From assembly GCA_003819755.1 (NCBI GenBank), contig RPQK01000099.1, forward strand, positions 1-14,255: 14,255 bases of DNA, read 5' to 3'. The translations under genes and the position numbers were made by a program. Origin of the DNA: Acidobacteriota bacterium. Lineage in GTDB: Bacteria > Acidobacteriota > UBA6911 > RPQK01. Below are positions 13,883 through 14,255 of this stretch, piece after piece. Position 1 is the first letter of the stretch. Every line of letters starts with the position of its first letter. Under the pieces are notes generated by a model that had not been told where the DNA came from, did no database searches, and worked only from the letters and a program-made list of their open reading frames with translations.

Positions 13883-14255
13883 ATGGCTGAATCGAGATTC
13901 TTCGCGGTAGCAAAAGAGGCAGCGCTGGAAGCGGGAGCGATCCTGAAGGAACACCTCGCCACCGATTTCAAGATCTATAAGAAAGGCATCGTTAACCTCG
14001 TCACGGAAGTCGACCTCAAGGCCGAGAAAATGATACTCGACCGGATTCGCCGGGATTTCCCGGATCACCACATCCTCTCTGAGGAGAAGGGGTCATACGA
14101 GGGCGAGGCAGATTACCGGTGGGTGATTGATCCCCTTGACGGCACCACCAACTACTCCCACCGTTACCCCGCTTTCTGCGTTTCGATTGGCCTTGAACAC
14201 GCCGGGAAGACGCTCCTGGGAGTCGTCTACAATCCGATTTCCCAGGAGATGTTTA
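13883..14255 (+). CDS. Inositol monophosphatase family protein (5' part, cut by window end)
   Basis: The first 124 residues of a Mg-dependent phosphatase of the inositol monophosphatase/SuhB family. Visible metal-site motifs are LVTEVDLKAE, ILSEEKG (Glu67/Glu68) and DPLDGTTNY (Asp83, Asp86), followed by the typical FCVSIGLEHAGKTLLGVVYNP. The start ATG 13883 lies 7 nt after ispF and gives the expected N-terminus (VAKEAALEAGAILKEH); its ribosome binding site is weak. The C-terminal half is outside the window, so substrate (inositol phosphate, other sugar phosphates, or a SuhB-like role) cannot be judged. It probably belongs to the ispD-ispF transcript. Confidence 0.92.
   Translation, partial: MAESRFFAVAKEAALEAGAILKEHLATDFKIYKKGIVNLVTEVDLKAEKMILDRIRRDFPDHHILSEEKGSYEGEADYRWVIDPLDGTTNYSHRYPAFCVSIGLEHAGKTLLGVVYNPISQEMF

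Overview
The window reads as a chromosomal segment of a GC-rich, diderm (Gram-negative-type) bacterium. The acidobacterial phylum is my best guess. It rests on the combination of an NtrY/NtrX-type two-component pair, a dnaB-alr pair, a radA-PIN/TRAM-ispD-ispF run and the protein style. No rRNA or other marker is present to prove it. All convincing genes lie on the + strand. No tRNA, rRNA, CRISPR array, transposase or phage gene was seen.

Layout. Positions 1-896 are nearly gene-free: one doubtful small ORF (71-349), then a pyrimidine-rich tract with repeated CGNNAGTC and TTTTCGCC words. Next come replicative helicase dnaB (906-2270) and alanine racemase alr (2267-3358), overlapping by 4 nt. 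A regulatory gap (3359-3536) carries a 16-bp palindrome and a good sigma-54 promoter in front of a secreted YkuD-type L,D-transpeptidase (3537-4130). A four-gene run follows: an unrecognised membrane-anchored or exported protein (4196-5380), a family-5 solute-binding protein without any transporter genes (5343-6773), an NtrY-like sensor kinase (6770-8545) and an NtrC-type sigma-54 activator (8564-9940). A non-coding gap (9941-10207) holds an AT-rich palindrome and three copies of a 23-nt element. The last block is radA (10221-11579), a YacL-like membrane PIN/TRAM protein (11698-12735), ispD, ispF and the start of an inositol monophosphatase-family gene cut by the window end.

How it may work together. 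The most interesting idea is a cell-envelope signalling circuit. A binding protein of the oligopeptide/murein-peptide family is co-encoded with a kinase and a sigma-54 activator. The only convincing sigma-54 promoter I found sits just upstream, before a peptidoglycan cross-linking enzyme, with a palindrome about 105 bp upstream of the predicted start, where activator sites usually lie. This is inference from sequence layout and has not been demonstrated.

Other points: three genes (dnaB, the 4196 gene, radA) have a -10-like hexamer only 7-8 nt before the start codon, suggesting leaderless mRNAs. A terminator-like hairpin lies between the only visible promoter of the PIN/TRAM gene and its start codon, suggesting attenuation. 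The alanine racemase is unusually short between its PLP-lysine region and the carbamylated-lysine motif, and has Gln in place of a usually conserved active-site His.
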